Source: Gnetum montanum (lineage: Eukaryota; Streptophyta; Gnetopsida; Gnetales; Gnetaceae). From it: a stretch of DNA of 64,000 bases. The notes under the pieces were generated by a model. The model had not been told where the DNA came from and made no database searches. It worked only from the letters and a program-made list of their open reading frames with translations. The position numbers and the translations under genes were made by a program. Location: positions 107,242 through 171,241 of the forward strand of contig MNCI01018107.1 in assembly GCA_015680685.1 (NCBI GenBank). Direction: 5' to 3'. Positions within the stretch are counted from its first letter, which is position 1; each line of letters begins with the position of its first letter. Positions 49,109 through 60,939 of the stretch are shown piece after piece.

Positions 49109-50998
49109 TGTAATGACAGAAAACGTTGGTCGCTGTAAATACTAAGTGAAGTTCCGTGTACATAGTTCCATCCCCAGATCCGTGCAAGGACCATGCTAGA
49201 GAAAACGAATCCAAGGTGCCCTGAACGATTTTGTCAATCAGACAGGGACTTACTTAATTAGTAAATTTTGTAATGATCAGATCACGAGATGATGATTTCG
49301 ATGGGAGGGTATGATATCGGTAATCTCGAAGGCAATGACGACGATGGAAACGATTCAAAACAATTATAAAATCTATTTAAATAGGATGCAATAAATTGAA
49401 TTTGGAGAATGTGTGATCTCGAGATTTGGGATTTAGCTTATAAATAAATACATTGAATACAATGATTGCAGGAGGGCTTCGGTTTAGACGAAGCACATGC
49501 CAATAATAAGAAACTATTCAGAGATGGAACAAGCAAAGGCCAATCTACCTTGTTCTAGCCAATCTGGGTGCAAGGGAGTCGGACTCGAAGCAAAGTGTCT
49601 GGTAACTTGAAGTCTTTGGTCAAAAGCTTTTGTCGGTCACCATCGATGCTCTTCTATTGCCAACTCTTTCTTGTCCTTTCACTAGTCTTTTCCTAGAGAT
49701 ATTATTAGAAATTTTCCAAAAATGCCAACTATTGCCAATGTTTACCCCAAAATTGCCAACCCTTTGAGCATTGTCTGCTGGGGTATTTATAAGATTAGGG
49801 TTAGGAGAAGAATTCAATTTAGATGACACATGTCTTGGGCCCACAAAATACCATTGACCTGATGTGCCATAACTGAAGCTTGCAACATTACACTGCGCTA
49901 CGCTCAGAAGCGTAGTATGTCGTAATCTACCCTTGTCTTTAGTGCTGTAGGATTTTCGAAGCTTCGGTAACAAACTATCCTACGGTTACGCTGCAATAAG
50001 CTAGGGAGTGTATTGTGGCATAAGAACTGCTAATGCTTAAATTTTGCTATCTCCGTTGTTGCGATTATATCAATAGTCTGCGTCCGTTACACTACATTAC
50101 ACTACATGGCATAATGTGGTGTAATATGCCAAAAGTTAAGATTTTCAATAATGTCCAAGTTGCAAAGTTGAAGTGTTGTTGCTGTGCATCCCTCATTTCT
50201 ATTTAGTCCTCCTAAAGTCTACTACACTGGGTTGCGTAGTGTAGCATAGCAGGTCCTTAGCTGAAAAAAGAAAACTGTCTGAAATGTGCCACTTGTGGAA
50301 ATCCTTTACCTAAACTTTGAGACTTTGTTGAATCATCGAGGTCTCGAAATTTCACGGTGTTTTAATGGCCCTTATTTGTTGATGTTTTGAGGGCTTTCTC
50401 GAGAGATGTCAACAAAGAATATGAAACACCACAGAGGTAAAGACACCAATACCATTCATCAGCTATTGCTCAGATGTCGCTCTGTCAAACCTGAAAGTGC
50501 GAAGGTTGGGAGCGTAAGGAGCATAGGAGGGATCTTATAGTTGTGAGGGAGGGAGGTTTGGGGAAGACTCAAGTGTGAGCAGAATACTTTGTAAACATGT
50601 TATTAGACAATTTCTCGTGGGTGTTTTCTTGAGAGGTTACGCTACTACTGTACTATATATGCGGGGCTTGCATGGGAAAGTTTCGTTATGCTCATATGGC
50701 TTGGATGAGTTTTGTTTCATCCATTTTGCCTAGCTTTGACCATTTTTTTTCTTCTTTTTTTTCAACTTGCGTTCCATGAGGTGAGTTGTGTTATGTTAGT
50801 TCATGGGCATGATGGTTATTCATGTGCGAAAGAATTTTTGTATGCTCACATTCTGTACAAATAGGAGAAGAGGGTAAAGGCGGTTGTAAGGATAAGGAAA
50901 GGAGAAAGTGAAATAAGGTGTCTGATGCAGGGAAAGGTAGGGTTTGCACTCCCAAGTAGTCAAGCTAGTCTGAGCAGCCACCTCAAAATTCTGTGACA
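49109..50998 (-). repeat. 3' LTR of copy C
   Basis: On minus it starts TGTCACAG at 50998 and ends TGTCATTACA at 49109, about 1.9 kb. TATAAATA lies at 49791-49784, as in the other LTRs of the family. The tract GTAAGTCCCTGTCTGATTGA near 49255-49235 aligns with the U5 of copies A and B. The U3 contains paired CTACGCT / AGCGTAG motifs (49897-49916, 50221-50250), the CG-containing relatives of the motif in copies A and B. Confidence 0.8.
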
Positions 50999-51554
50999 CC
51001 CTGCTCTCCTAGTGAATGCATTCTTGAACAATGCTATCGTAGCAAGTAACCTATAAAACATAATAAAGACTAAAGAAAAAAAGCAATCATCCTAATCGCT
51101 AGGAAGGCTATTGAAACAAGTGTCACCCAAAGTGAAAAGGAGAGCATAGGCCATGGAGAAGGAACCATAGCAAGAGGCAAGGGTCCCTTTGTTGACACCA
51201 TGGTTCAAGAATTCACCATCGACAGCTAGATTCATCTTATCCAACCGACTAGGCAAAGAACTAGTCAGATGAATTTGCTAAGCCAGAGTCTGGTGGAAGC
51301 CACAAAGGCTATGGGTGACCATAGTTTTCTTGTGGCTCTAAATGGCGAAGCTAACCCCAGGAGTTGCAACTACAGAGTGGCCATGATAGTGGCATCTCTG
51401 AGGGGTCAGTAGTATGCCTTTCATCATATCCGAGGAATCAGTAGGATGCTAGGAGGGTAGCAACGTTGCGTCCATTCCAATGCCCTACTGGTTTCATCTG
51501 GTAGGGATGCCATGCATGAGTGATCAGACTCGCTGGCTTTGTGGGTAATCTATT
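50999..51554 (-). other. Polypurine tract and 3' untranslated region, copy C
   Basis: AGGAGAGCAGGG on minus (about 51010-50999) is the polypurine tract. No gene is recognised in the rest up to repeat array 2. Confidence 0.6.
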
Positions 51555-51930
51555 GGTAGCTTCCAGTTTTAAGTCTTGGTAGACCGTTGTTGATGGTTTT
51601 AAGTCCCAATAGACCATGGTCTCGGTTTAATGTCTGGGTAGACTGAAGCGTGCAAGTTTTACGTCGTAGCGGATGGCAGAGGAACTAGTTTATGGTCCTA
51701 GCAGACTGTGCTATGGGTGTTAGTTTTATGTCATGACCCAAGGACAAGTCTATGCTTGTTTAACATCTTACCAGATGGATGCTTACTTTGCCAGTTTCAT
51801 GTCATGGAGGACGGTCAAAAATTTTGCATTTTAGCATCGTGGCGGACGTGTGTAAGAAATTCCAATTTTACATTATAGGGAACATGTACAACACTACCAA
51901 TTTTACATTGTAGCAGACGTTTGTTACCTT
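51555..51930 (-). repeat. Tandem repeat array 2, copy C
   Basis: About ten units of 35-45 bp read on minus as GTCCGCTACGACGTAAAACT plus TGCA-type ends, with strong drift. The core resembles array 1 of the same copy (CTACGGCCTAAAACTGGCA near 60785). Confidence 0.85.
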
Positions 51931-52059
51931 GTGTTTGAGCCGAGCCGACGTCTAGCTGTGGTACAACTTTAGGTACATGTGATTCACCGGGTTTGGAAGT
52001 TCATTGTCGTTGATATCTACTAGCCTAAATGCTTTGTTTTCCGTATGCGTTGATGACTA

Positions 52060-53340
52060 GGAAAGGGCCTTCCTAGCTTGTAGAGAATTTGCTCACTGGT
52101 TCACGAATGATCTTAAGAACCAAGTCTCCTTTCTTGATCGGTCGCTGATGCAGGTTACGATGATGCTTTTGCATTTTCCTTTCTTGATATTTTTCGATGC
52201 TATCAAGTGTCTGGATGCATTTCTCCTCCACTGAGTCTAGATCCATGATCCTAGACTCATTGTGTTGAGTCTTATTTATAACCATGGAGATGATCATTCG
52301 TAGTGAGGGAACTTGTAGTTCCAAGGGCAACACCACTTCAGATCTATAGACTAGGCTATAGGGTGTCCTACTGGTAGCTGTTCTGCATGTTGTATGATAG
52401 GGCCATAGCACATAGAGGATTTTTTCATGAAATCATTTTTTGTTTCTGCTAAGCATATTTTTTAGTAAATTGATGACCACCTTGTTTGTTGCCTCTACTT
52501 GACCATTTTCTTGTGGGTAATAGGAAGAGGAAAAAGATTGCTTGATACCAAGGTTACTGTAGAAAGATTTGGTTTCAGAACTACTAAATTGTGGTCACAA
52601 TAGTCATGGGAAGCCCAAACCTGGTTACTATATTGTCCAAGATAAAATGGAAAACCTATTGAGATGTAATCTTTTGTAGTGGAATAGCCTCGACCCACTT
52701 CATGAAGTACTCAATGGCGGTGACAATGAAGGTATGTCCTATAGAAGACTTAGGCTTGATGGGGCCTATGATGTCTAGTCCCCATCGTTGGAATGGCCAA
52801 GTGATCTATGTAGTATGTAATTTAGTTGGTGACATGTGTATTAAATTTTTGTAACATTAGCATGTGTCACATGTCTTAACCTTGGTAAGGAAGCCTCATT
52901 CCATGTACGGCCAGTAATATCCTAAGCGTCTGATTTTAGCGTCCATGGCTCGTGGGGCTATGTGTCCTCCACATAGTCCTTCATGGACTTTGCTAACTAT
53001 CCTTTGCACTTGGTCATTATTAACGTAGGTTAGAAATACCCCATCAAAAGAGCATCTACATAGAGTACTATCTCTGATGATGATGTATTACCTCACATGC
53101 TTGCGGACTACATATTTTTGTGTAGGTGTTAACTCATGTGGTGGTTCACCATGCAGAAGGTAGGTTTTAATGTTAACGTACCATTCTGGCATTCCTCCCA
53201 TTCTTAGAGAAGAGATTTGCACCGCTTTTATGATAGGATCTGTACATTCTATCATTAAATTAGGCAAGGCGGAAAACAAATGTGTTGGCACATTTAAAGC
53301 TAGTGCATCAACTACAATGTTCTCATTATGCGGCACGTGT
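52060..53340 (-). pseudogene. Integrase, copy C
   Basis: The zinc-binding part has VHEGLCGGH (about 52985-52960) and CDTC (near 52870). The core has WGLDIIGP near 52780, then RFGLPMTIV, where about nine bases are missing at 52590-52600, so the second catalytic Asp is gone and the frame shifts. After the shift the sequence resumes with SFSSSYYPQENGQVEATNKV, keeping the catalytic Glu near 52490. The C-terminal open frame 52411-52073 has NESRIMDLDSVEEK and RPIKKGDLVLKII. Several TAG codons are also present. Confidence 0.85.
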
Positions 53341-53830
53341 CAGACGTCAATCGTTGTGAATTGCTTCAGAAGATCTTTAGCGATATCATAGTAGGGTTGT
53401 AGATGCATAGCTTTGCAGGCATAAACTCCTATGATTTGATTGACAATGAGCATTGAATCACCTCGGATTGCCAAGTGTTGAATGTTGAGTTCCCTAGTTG
53501 TTAACAGTCCTCTGAGGAGCCCCTCGTACTCTGCCACATTGTTCATACAAGCGAACACCAAGTAGTAAGCCAATGGATGAACATCCTCAGGGGAGAGTGT
53601 AATGATAGTGGCAGCACTACTGCCTCTAGTAGTCAAAGCTCCATCGAAGTATAATGTTGCTTCAAGGCCTGTTGATATAGGGCTTAAACTATGTACATGT
53701 TCGTCAAGAAACTCGGGCTCTATCACGGCTTGATCATTAATAGGTGATGTTACAAGCTGGTTGGCTATGGCCTGGCCTTTCGTAGAAGATTGGCCAACGT
53801 AGTGCAAGTCAAATTTCACTGTGATGGCTT
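53341..53830 (-). pseudogene. Archaeal-type second RNase H, copy C
   Basis: The 159-codon open frame has YFDGALTTRGSS (Asp near 53646), NNVAEYEGLLRGLL (Glu near 53530), GDSMLIVNQIIG (Asp near 53460) and LQPYYDIAKDLLKQF, then NENIVVDALAL near 53310 in the next frame. All four acidic positions of the fold are visible, more than in copy B. This domain follows the normal RT-linked RNase H and marks the Tat lineage. Confidence 0.85.
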
Positions 53831-53881
53831 TCCAGTGGGCTATCCTACTACTCTTGTATAAATTATTTATGATGGCCCGCA

Positions 53882-53971
53882 GAATATTGTTCTTGCAAAT
53901 TATGTTAACCTAGCTACGGAAAAGANTGAATATTGTTCTTGCAAATTATGTTAACCTAGCTACGGAAAAGA
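53882..53971. other. Exact 44-bp duplication around an N (assembly join)
   Basis: The sequence 53882-53925 is repeated exactly at 53928-53971 with N at 53926. It falls in the RT-RNase H part of copy C and shifts the frame. An unmerged contig overlap is the simplest reading. Confidence 0.8.
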
Positions 53972-55458
53972 TAATGTCTACATTTTTTGAGTGAAAAAAC
54001 CAATGCCAAACAATTACGTTCTACTTCATTATGCCTCATTTCATATGCAAATAGAGCGTGACTTAGATAATAGATAGGGATTTCTAACCCGTCGTCCCTT
54101 TTTTGGCACAACAACGTAGCTATAGACACATCTAAGCTTGCCAGGTAGATGTAGAAAGGTTGGTCCCTTTGTGGTGGGAAACCCATTGGAAAATGTAACA
54201 GTTCTTTCTTTAGGTCATCAAATGCATGCTAGAAATCCTTAGTCCATTCGAAGTTAACTCTTTTCTTGAGCAGATGTTGCATAGGATGTAATTTGTCCGT
54301 TAACTTCGAGATGAACCGCCTGATAAACTACAACCTACCCTGCAACCCACGTAGTTCTTTGAGGTTTGTAGGTGGTGCTAGGTCAACGATGGCTTTAACC
54401 TTGTTGGGGTCGACTCGTATGCCAGTCTCTGATACCACAAACCCCAACATGCATCTGGTTTTGACTCCGAATATGCATTTTCTTTGGTTGAGCCTTAGGT
54501 TGTGCTTGAGACATCATTTAAGGATTAACTCTAGGTCTTCTAGGTGATCTTCCGACTTCTTAGATTTGACAACTATGTCGTCTACATAGTCATTCAATCT
54601 CTCTAATAGGTAATCACTAAAGATATACATCATAGCACATTGATAAGTTTCTCCAGCGTTGTTTAACCTGAAAGGCATCATGGTGTAACAGAAAGTTCCC
54701 CAGGGGATCATGAAATTTGTAGTTAGTTGATGTTCTGGGTTGATACGGATTTGATTATAGCCCAAAAACCCATCCATAAAGGATAATGAGGCATGTCCAG
54801 CTGTTGTATTGATAAGCTGGTCGATACTTGGTAATGGGAAGTTGTCTTTAATCGTTGCCTTGTTCAGATCATGGAAGTCTATACAGATGCGTATTCCTCC
54901 CATTTTCTTAGAGACAACTACGATGTTCGACACCTAGTCTGAATAATCAACCACATGGATGAAACCAACCTGATATAGCTTAGTGATTTCATCATGCACT
55001 ACCAGTGTGATTTTGGGGTTAATCTTCCGTGCTTTCTATTTAACTGCTTTGATATGCAGGTCTAAAACTATGTTGTGCTATATTAGTCTGGAGTCTAAAC
55101 CTAGCATGTCTTCGTACGACCATGCAAATACTGCAATGTTATTTTGGAGCACTCGAAATATGTTGCTCTGCATCTATTGGTTAAGGAGAGAACTAACTTT
55201 TAGAGTTTTACTTTTCCCTTTGTGCGTAACCACAGGGACCTCAGTAAGGGGATCCTCGGTCACATCACCAGCCTCCAGGTCTAAGGTTCGAGCCAAATTT
55301 TCTGGCCAGTCTGGGGATATTTTTGATGTTTCTATGGTTGTTTCATAAAGGGAAGCATCAGTTCCTATCAGTGCAAGATTGAGCTATCTAATAGTTTCCC
55401 TGTATGGGCCTGTTAGGGCTAGGGGTGCGAGTAAAGCTTCTTCCATTTGCGAATTGAC
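53956..55458 (-). pseudogene. Reverse transcriptase with N-terminal extension and first RNase H, copy C
   Basis: The ORF can be read from a splice-acceptor-like TTCTTGACAGTTTTGCAG (ending at 55459) through MEEALLAPLALTG, VSSLLN and FAWSYEDMLGLDS to VHDEITKLYQVGFI. RT proper (open frame 54933-54514) has IRICIDFHDLNKATIKDNF, FMDGFLGYNQIRI and the catalytic YVDD (54588-54577). The RT-linked RNase H (54186-53956) has FYIYLASLDVSI, where the first Asp of the usual D-S/A-S pattern reads Leu-Ala-Ser, and YEMRHNEVERNCLAL. A few TAG codons interrupt it. It is homologous throughout to copy B. Confidence 0.9.
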
Positions 55459-55941
55459 CTGCAAAACTGTCAAGAACGGAAGTTTTATATTATTTTTTGT
55501 CAATCTGGTGAAATGATAGAAGGTTTTTTTTAGAGGTGTGTGCTAAAAAGATTGCCATTTTAAGGTCTTAGCGGACCATTACAAATATGCATAGTTTGTA
55601 AGAAAAAAGCAAGTCAGGTTTCCTAGACATTAGCGTATGATTTATGCAAACTATGATGAAAGGTATAACGTGGCATGCCTAGCATGTCAAAATAGCTAAT
55701 TTAGGGTTTTGTGTAGACCGTAGTTAATGCAACTAGATTATGAGACGATAAGCTACGTGTTAGTTTAGGGTCCTTTTGGACTGTAATTAATGCAATATCT
55801 ATGAGATTAATGTTGCAGTCTTCATGCTTCATGTCGCACTGACATACCTACGTTTTGGGAAATTTCTGCATTGATTGAACATGAAAACAGCTAGTTTCAA
55901 CCATCATGTTTATAAGTTGATGGTTCATCCTCAAAGCAGAC
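55459..55941. other. Region between RT start and antisense promoter, copy C
   Basis: Three diverged units near 55556, 55686 and 55756 resemble repeat array 2 (TTTAAGGTCTTAGCGGACC and GTGTAGACCGTAGTTAATGC). No coding sequence is seen. If the sense transcript is spliced at 55459, this is intron. Confidence 0.5.
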
Positions 55942-55947
55942 TATAAA
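55942..55947 (+). promoter_or_regulatory. TATA box of the antisense gene, copy C
   Basis: TATAAA lies about 90 bp upstream of an ATG in good plant context (AACCATGGC at 56032-56040). The sequence around it differs from the TATA regions of copies A and B, so the call rests on position and context only. Confidence 0.45.
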
Positions 55948-56035
55948 CATCTCAAATTTAAATTAGGCTAAAGTAGAAGGAAAGCAGAAGGAAGTTGTAG
56001 GTAGATGATTTTGTAAAGTTTGTTCAAGCATAACC

Positions 56036-59000
56036 ATGGCACCGAAGACCAAATGCAAACATGCAAAATTGATGAAGATCGATGAAGTGTAGGAGAGTTT
56101 GGAGCAGATTTCAAAGGCCCAGGTCGAAACTCGGGAGGCTACTCCACTTGCTCCGTAGGTCATTTTCTACCTTCCCTACATGATTGTTATTTTCGTTGTT
56201 ATGGTGTCGTAATTGTATTTTTTTCGAAGATGTGTATTATGTTGGGTGTTGATACCTGCCTATGCTGCCTAAGCTATTGTAGTTTGTAATATTACCCCTA
56301 TCACTATTGTCAGAGATAGACCTTGCACCATCGTAAGGGTTTGGATGATCTTGGACAATACTACGCAAACACAATGCATAACTGGAGAAGTCCAGGTATT
56401 GTACCCATGTGTAGTGTAAATAGGATTCTATTTTCTCACCCGTGATGGTTACATGTTATGCTGGGATAATATGTGGTGTTACCTTTATCGCCATTGTTAG
56501 GGACAGACCTTGCACCATCACAAGGGTTTGGGCGATTTTGGTAATGCATCTCTAGCATTGAGAACCCTAGTGTTGCGTAATGGATTTTTATGAGATTTTT
56601 TTTTATTTTATTCTAATGTTGTTAGTATGTCTAGGTTTCTTTTCCTAATGGTAGTGTGCTTTATTATAAAGGATTACACTAAATCCTATCCTGATCGTCT
56701 TGGACATTGTGGGCGTTCTGTGCTGTTTACATGTCCTCGTGGTCAATGTTCCTCCTCCTCATGCTCGTGTAGGGGAGGAGGCAGTTTGGTTCCGAAAAGG
56801 TGCATGGGATTTTTTGCAGTTTTTGTTGCGTAATTTCAGTGTAATTATCTGGTCACATCTACCGGCCGAGACAGCCACCTCCATTCTGGAGACACTACTG
56901 GTTGGGTCAACCCAGAGCATCTTAACATTTCCAGTGGACGTCTTAATCGAAACCGTGAGGGAACAAGACCACAAATAGAGCACCAGGGGTTTGAGGCATT
57001 TATCTTGGATCTGGGAGATGCCCAGGTTTGATTGTTATCATTCCTACAACATGCTATTCGTGGCTCATCATCTAACGACCTATTTCTAGAATCCACCTAG
57101 CATCGTGTATTCTGCAGATGGGTAAGTGTTTTCTTAGTGTTATGATGTGCTAACCATTGTTTGAATTTGTGTCAAGTATAAAAAATTGTCTACATTCTGT
57201 GGTGTAGGTTTTTTATGAATGATAATGGTCTCCAAGGTGATATGCACATGTTATCTATGGCCGAAATAGCCATAAAGGAGTTCACTTCCATTAGCAATGT
57301 GCGTGCTGGTGTCTTAGGACAACTTGGATTTGAAATCCCACACTACCCTGTCTACTATGTGAGATTCTTTTCCAAGTGTAAAAGTGTGGGATGGATTGAT
57401 AAGGAGTGGACTTTGGATCATCTTATCACCGTTGAGGACGTGCAAGAGAAAATCCCACCATTTCCTTTGCCCTTTGGACGTAGTAAATTACGCTATGGTG
57501 GTCCACTATATAATCTCACAAAATGGGAACAATGTATGAAATTGTATTATTTTGTAGTGTTTTCTAAACCATTGTTTTATGCTCACAATTAGGGAATCAT
57601 GGGAGGTCACAAATAGCTTTTGGGCTTGAGGCGAGCAGTCTCCTCTTTCATTATGATGACATAAAAGAAGCACAACATTGGCTCTACCACGGAGCGGCCC
57701 CAGCTACCATAACCAATAACCTCCAAGCAGCTAGATTGATGGAGCTATTTTTGGCTGTAACCCCCGATGTCCCTACAGTCAAAATGTTAACCCTAGTCGA
57801 CTCCTTTAGCGAAGAAGCCGAGCATCTTCACATGCGCGTGTGTAATGTGCCTGTGAGTTTTGATATTAATGCTCGACTATTCGTTGAATTTTTTGTCATT
57901 CCTTCTAATGGCCCTCTGGTAGAAGAAAGGTCAAAGAGGGGTTCTAAGCATCAAAAGGACATAGAGGAGTGGCTAGGGGTTAAAAAGGAACCGCAAGGCA
58001 TCCTCATTGATAAAATCAAGTTGGAGGTGGCTAATACAATGTATCCCCTCTTCTGAGCTCGCACCTTCCCCAAGCTACTCTCCCAGAGAAGAATCCTTAC
58101 CATAGAGCAGGCTCGGATCATGCAGGAGGTCATGGAGGAGGGAACACGGTATAATTGGGCCAGTTACCTCGTTGAAGGTCGACAGACTTAAATGGTCAAG
58201 CCTCATAAGAAGCTTGAGTCTCATTTCAACGTGCATTTCACCTTTTTCATAGCTTGCTTTCGATGTTTTTTCAAATTCCTGGTGGTTCATAGGAATGGGT
58301 TCTAGGTGTAGCAGGATCGTAACTAGATTTTCAAATCGTGGATTTCCCAGGTTTTCTGCACCATCCTATCCCAAGATCTCCCTGAAGGTATCGGGGAGTC
58401 GGTTTCACTTATGACTAAGGATCTGGCGGTGCCTCCTACGCGGGCCCAAGATAGCATGGGTGGGGTGCTCCCTTCTTACACTGGCAATGTGTCGAGGGGA
58501 AAGTTCCTGGCAACGAAAATAGTGACTTCACCAGTTCAGCGGAAGAAGCATCGTCTGGCCATGGAGTCTCCCATCCCAACTAGCATAGAGGGAAACAGGC
58601 TATGAATTAAGTTTCATAGGAATGATCCCTTGGCTAGTAAGTAGAGAAATGCATAATTAGTTTATATATGTATTACACTACATATAGAAGTTTTTGCGTC
58701 ATGTAGCATTTGTAAAACGTAAATAATTTTTGTTTTGGCTAACTGTGTTGTTTGACAGACAAAGGGAAAGATGTAGAGGAGTTGACCCCTGAAATAGGGG
58801 CCCTAGTATTATGGCATGGAGAAGGGGCTCCATATTTGGAATAGGAGGCCCCTGTTAGTAATGTAGGTGGCACACAGGTTCTTGTGCTCGAAGGAGAGAC
58901 GAAAGTAGAGGATGTCGAGGTCCTTTCAGATGAGCTAGAAAAAGAGAAGCAGTTTGTCATTGGTGAGTTTGACCTTTCCTCAGAGGGCAAACCTCACACT

Positions 59001-60553
59001 ACTACCCCTGAGGGTTTTTTTGAATTGATTTTTGCATTATCATAATGTCTTAATTACCTTTATTTCTACTGTGCTATGTCTAAGTTATTTTTCTTGCATA
59101 GTAGGCACTTATGACAATAGCAGCGTACCTTTGTTAGTAACCCTAACTCAGCATTGGGGTGAGACTCCTGATAAATTTACCTTTATGGAGGGCATCATCA
59201 ACAATATGATCAGTTCCCTAGAGTGAATCAATCCTAAGATTGGTACGTCACTATTATTACACAGGGATTGTTGGCATTGCGACATTGCGTTATTTCGTTA
59301 CGTCTAACTCTTATTTTTTATGTTACAGGATCTCGCCTTAGATGGGATCCCAAAGAGCCCGTTGACTTAAACAATACCCCTAAACCCTCACCGGAGGTAA
59401 ACGAAGTGCCACGTAGCCTTTATGATGAAATGTGTAAATGTGTGTTACGCTCAACTTGCTCTTTATGGGAGTGTCAGAACGTCAACAAAGAACTGTGGAA
59501 GAGGTTGTAGAAAGCAGAAAAGGAGAACACGGTCCTAACCGATAGTCTTGAGGACCTGGAGTCTCAAAATGAATTTTTGCAAGCTTTGGAGACCAATGAT
59601 GAGAATTCGCGGATAGCTATGATTGACTATGCCCGTTATTGGATGTTCATCAGAAACATTGTCCAACCTAGCTGTGAGCTCATTGAGCAACAAATGCAAA
59701 TGGATCTCCTAGTGTAGAAGAACCAAGACTGGAAGGATTTTACTGCGAGGGTCCAAGCATGGGGGTAGGCACAAAAGGACCGTAAGCATGTGTATAAGCG
59801 AGAAAGTGCTGCCTACCACCAACATTACAGGGATTCTATTGTTGAAGCACTATCCCTCTAGCTATTCCTCGATGTCATCGATGCTTCTGGAGCATACGAA
59901 AAGGTTGAGGAGCAAGTGATAGTAAGCACCTTCCTAGAGAGAGAAATAACCCTCCCTAGCGGGGAGACCACTATCCCTTCTTCCCTAAACCACCCTATTG
60001 GAATCCTGTGGAAAAGGTAAAGGTTAAGGCTGGAACTGATCTAGGAGATGGCATTTGGTTTGAGCTTACCGAGGATGAGATCATGCAATGCCTGTGGGTT
60101 GGCTTGGAACAAATTCCTTTTGTGGCTGATGCAGGACCATCATAGGTAAGTTGTATGACTATTGTATTCTTGTTATGCATAGTTTTGGTGGTAATGCTAA
60201 CATGTGTTTCATGTCAAATCGTAGGATTGACACAAAGAGGGTCCTCATGAAGAGGAGCGTAATGGAGATGATGGTCCTCATGAAGAGGATCTCCATGAGG
60301 AGGAGCCCCATAAAGATGATCAACCTTGAGGCAAAAGTCCCCATGAGGAAGAGCCTTGTAGAGAGGATCACCCCCATGAAGAGACACCACTCAAAGAAGG
60401 TCCTTATGAGGATGATCTTCATGAGGCAGAGGTGGAGTTGAATGACGCATGTGGAAGTGGTAACAAAGGAAATGTGTCACATGGCTATATTGCCCAACAT
60501 TTTGTTGTAATGAAATGGAGTAAAGGAAAATGTTCTTTGATCTATGCGATATA
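56036..60553 (+). pseudogene. Antisense accessory gene, copy C (best preserved)
   Basis: The function is unknown. Exons inferred from frames, splice signals and the other copies are: 56036-56158, ATG with MAPKTKCKHAKL; about 56841-57029; one ending 57121 before GTAAGTG; 57208-57533; 57593-58636; 58759-59013; 59105-59242; 59329-60145, ending GPSQ before GTAAGT; and 60225-60553, stop TAA. The 57593-58636 exon has EAQHWLYHGAA and LMELFLAVTPDVPTVK. The 59329-60145 exon has a predicted coiled coil (KAEKENTVLTDSLEDLESQ) and YARYWMFIRN. The last exon encodes an acidic repeat of PHEEE/PHEDD type. Interruptions are mainly TAG for Gln or Trp, one TGA for Arg, and a frameshift near 60010. No RT, protease or transposase motif is present. 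Confidence 0.75.
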
Positions 60554-60599
60554 AATATTTTAGTTTTTATGAAGTGAAACATATTGTTAGAAAGGTTAC

Positions 60600-60835
60600 A
60601 CGTTTTAGGCCACTGCTGGCCGTTAATAGTTTAAGGCCATTTTGGGCTGGGCCATCGTAAGCGTAAAAGAGAAAAAAAAATTGCTAGTTTTAGGCCATAG
60701 GAGGCCACAACTAGTTTAAGGCCATTTTGGGCCAAACCATCGTAAGCGTAAAAGAATAAAAAAAATTGCCAGTTTTAGGCCGTAGCAGGTTGCAACTAGT
60801 TTAAGGTCATTTCGGGCCATAGTGCATATGAAAAA
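60600..60835 (-). repeat. Tandem repeat array 1, copy C
   Basis: Two long units of about 113 bp each contain two GGCC-rich halves, read on plus as AGTTTAAGGCCATTTTGGGCC and AGTTTTAGGCCATAGGAGGCC, separated by CATCGTAAGCGTAAAAGA and an A-rich run; parts of a third unit follow. They keep CG sites lost in copies A and B. Confidence 0.85.
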
Positions 60836-60939
60836 GCATAATAAGGATAATGCAAAAAGAGAGAGCGTAGATTTCATAACAAAAAAACAATGTGGACTAA
60901 TGTGACATGTCATGCCAACATGTTTCTTTGCTAGCTCTG

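Noticed and set aside
60151-60441. Met/Lys/Arg-rich 96-codon frame in the last antisense exon of copy C
   Set aside because: The acidic PHEEE frame continues the upstream exon in phase and ends in a stop near an AT-rich end; the basic frame is the shifted reading of the same repeat.
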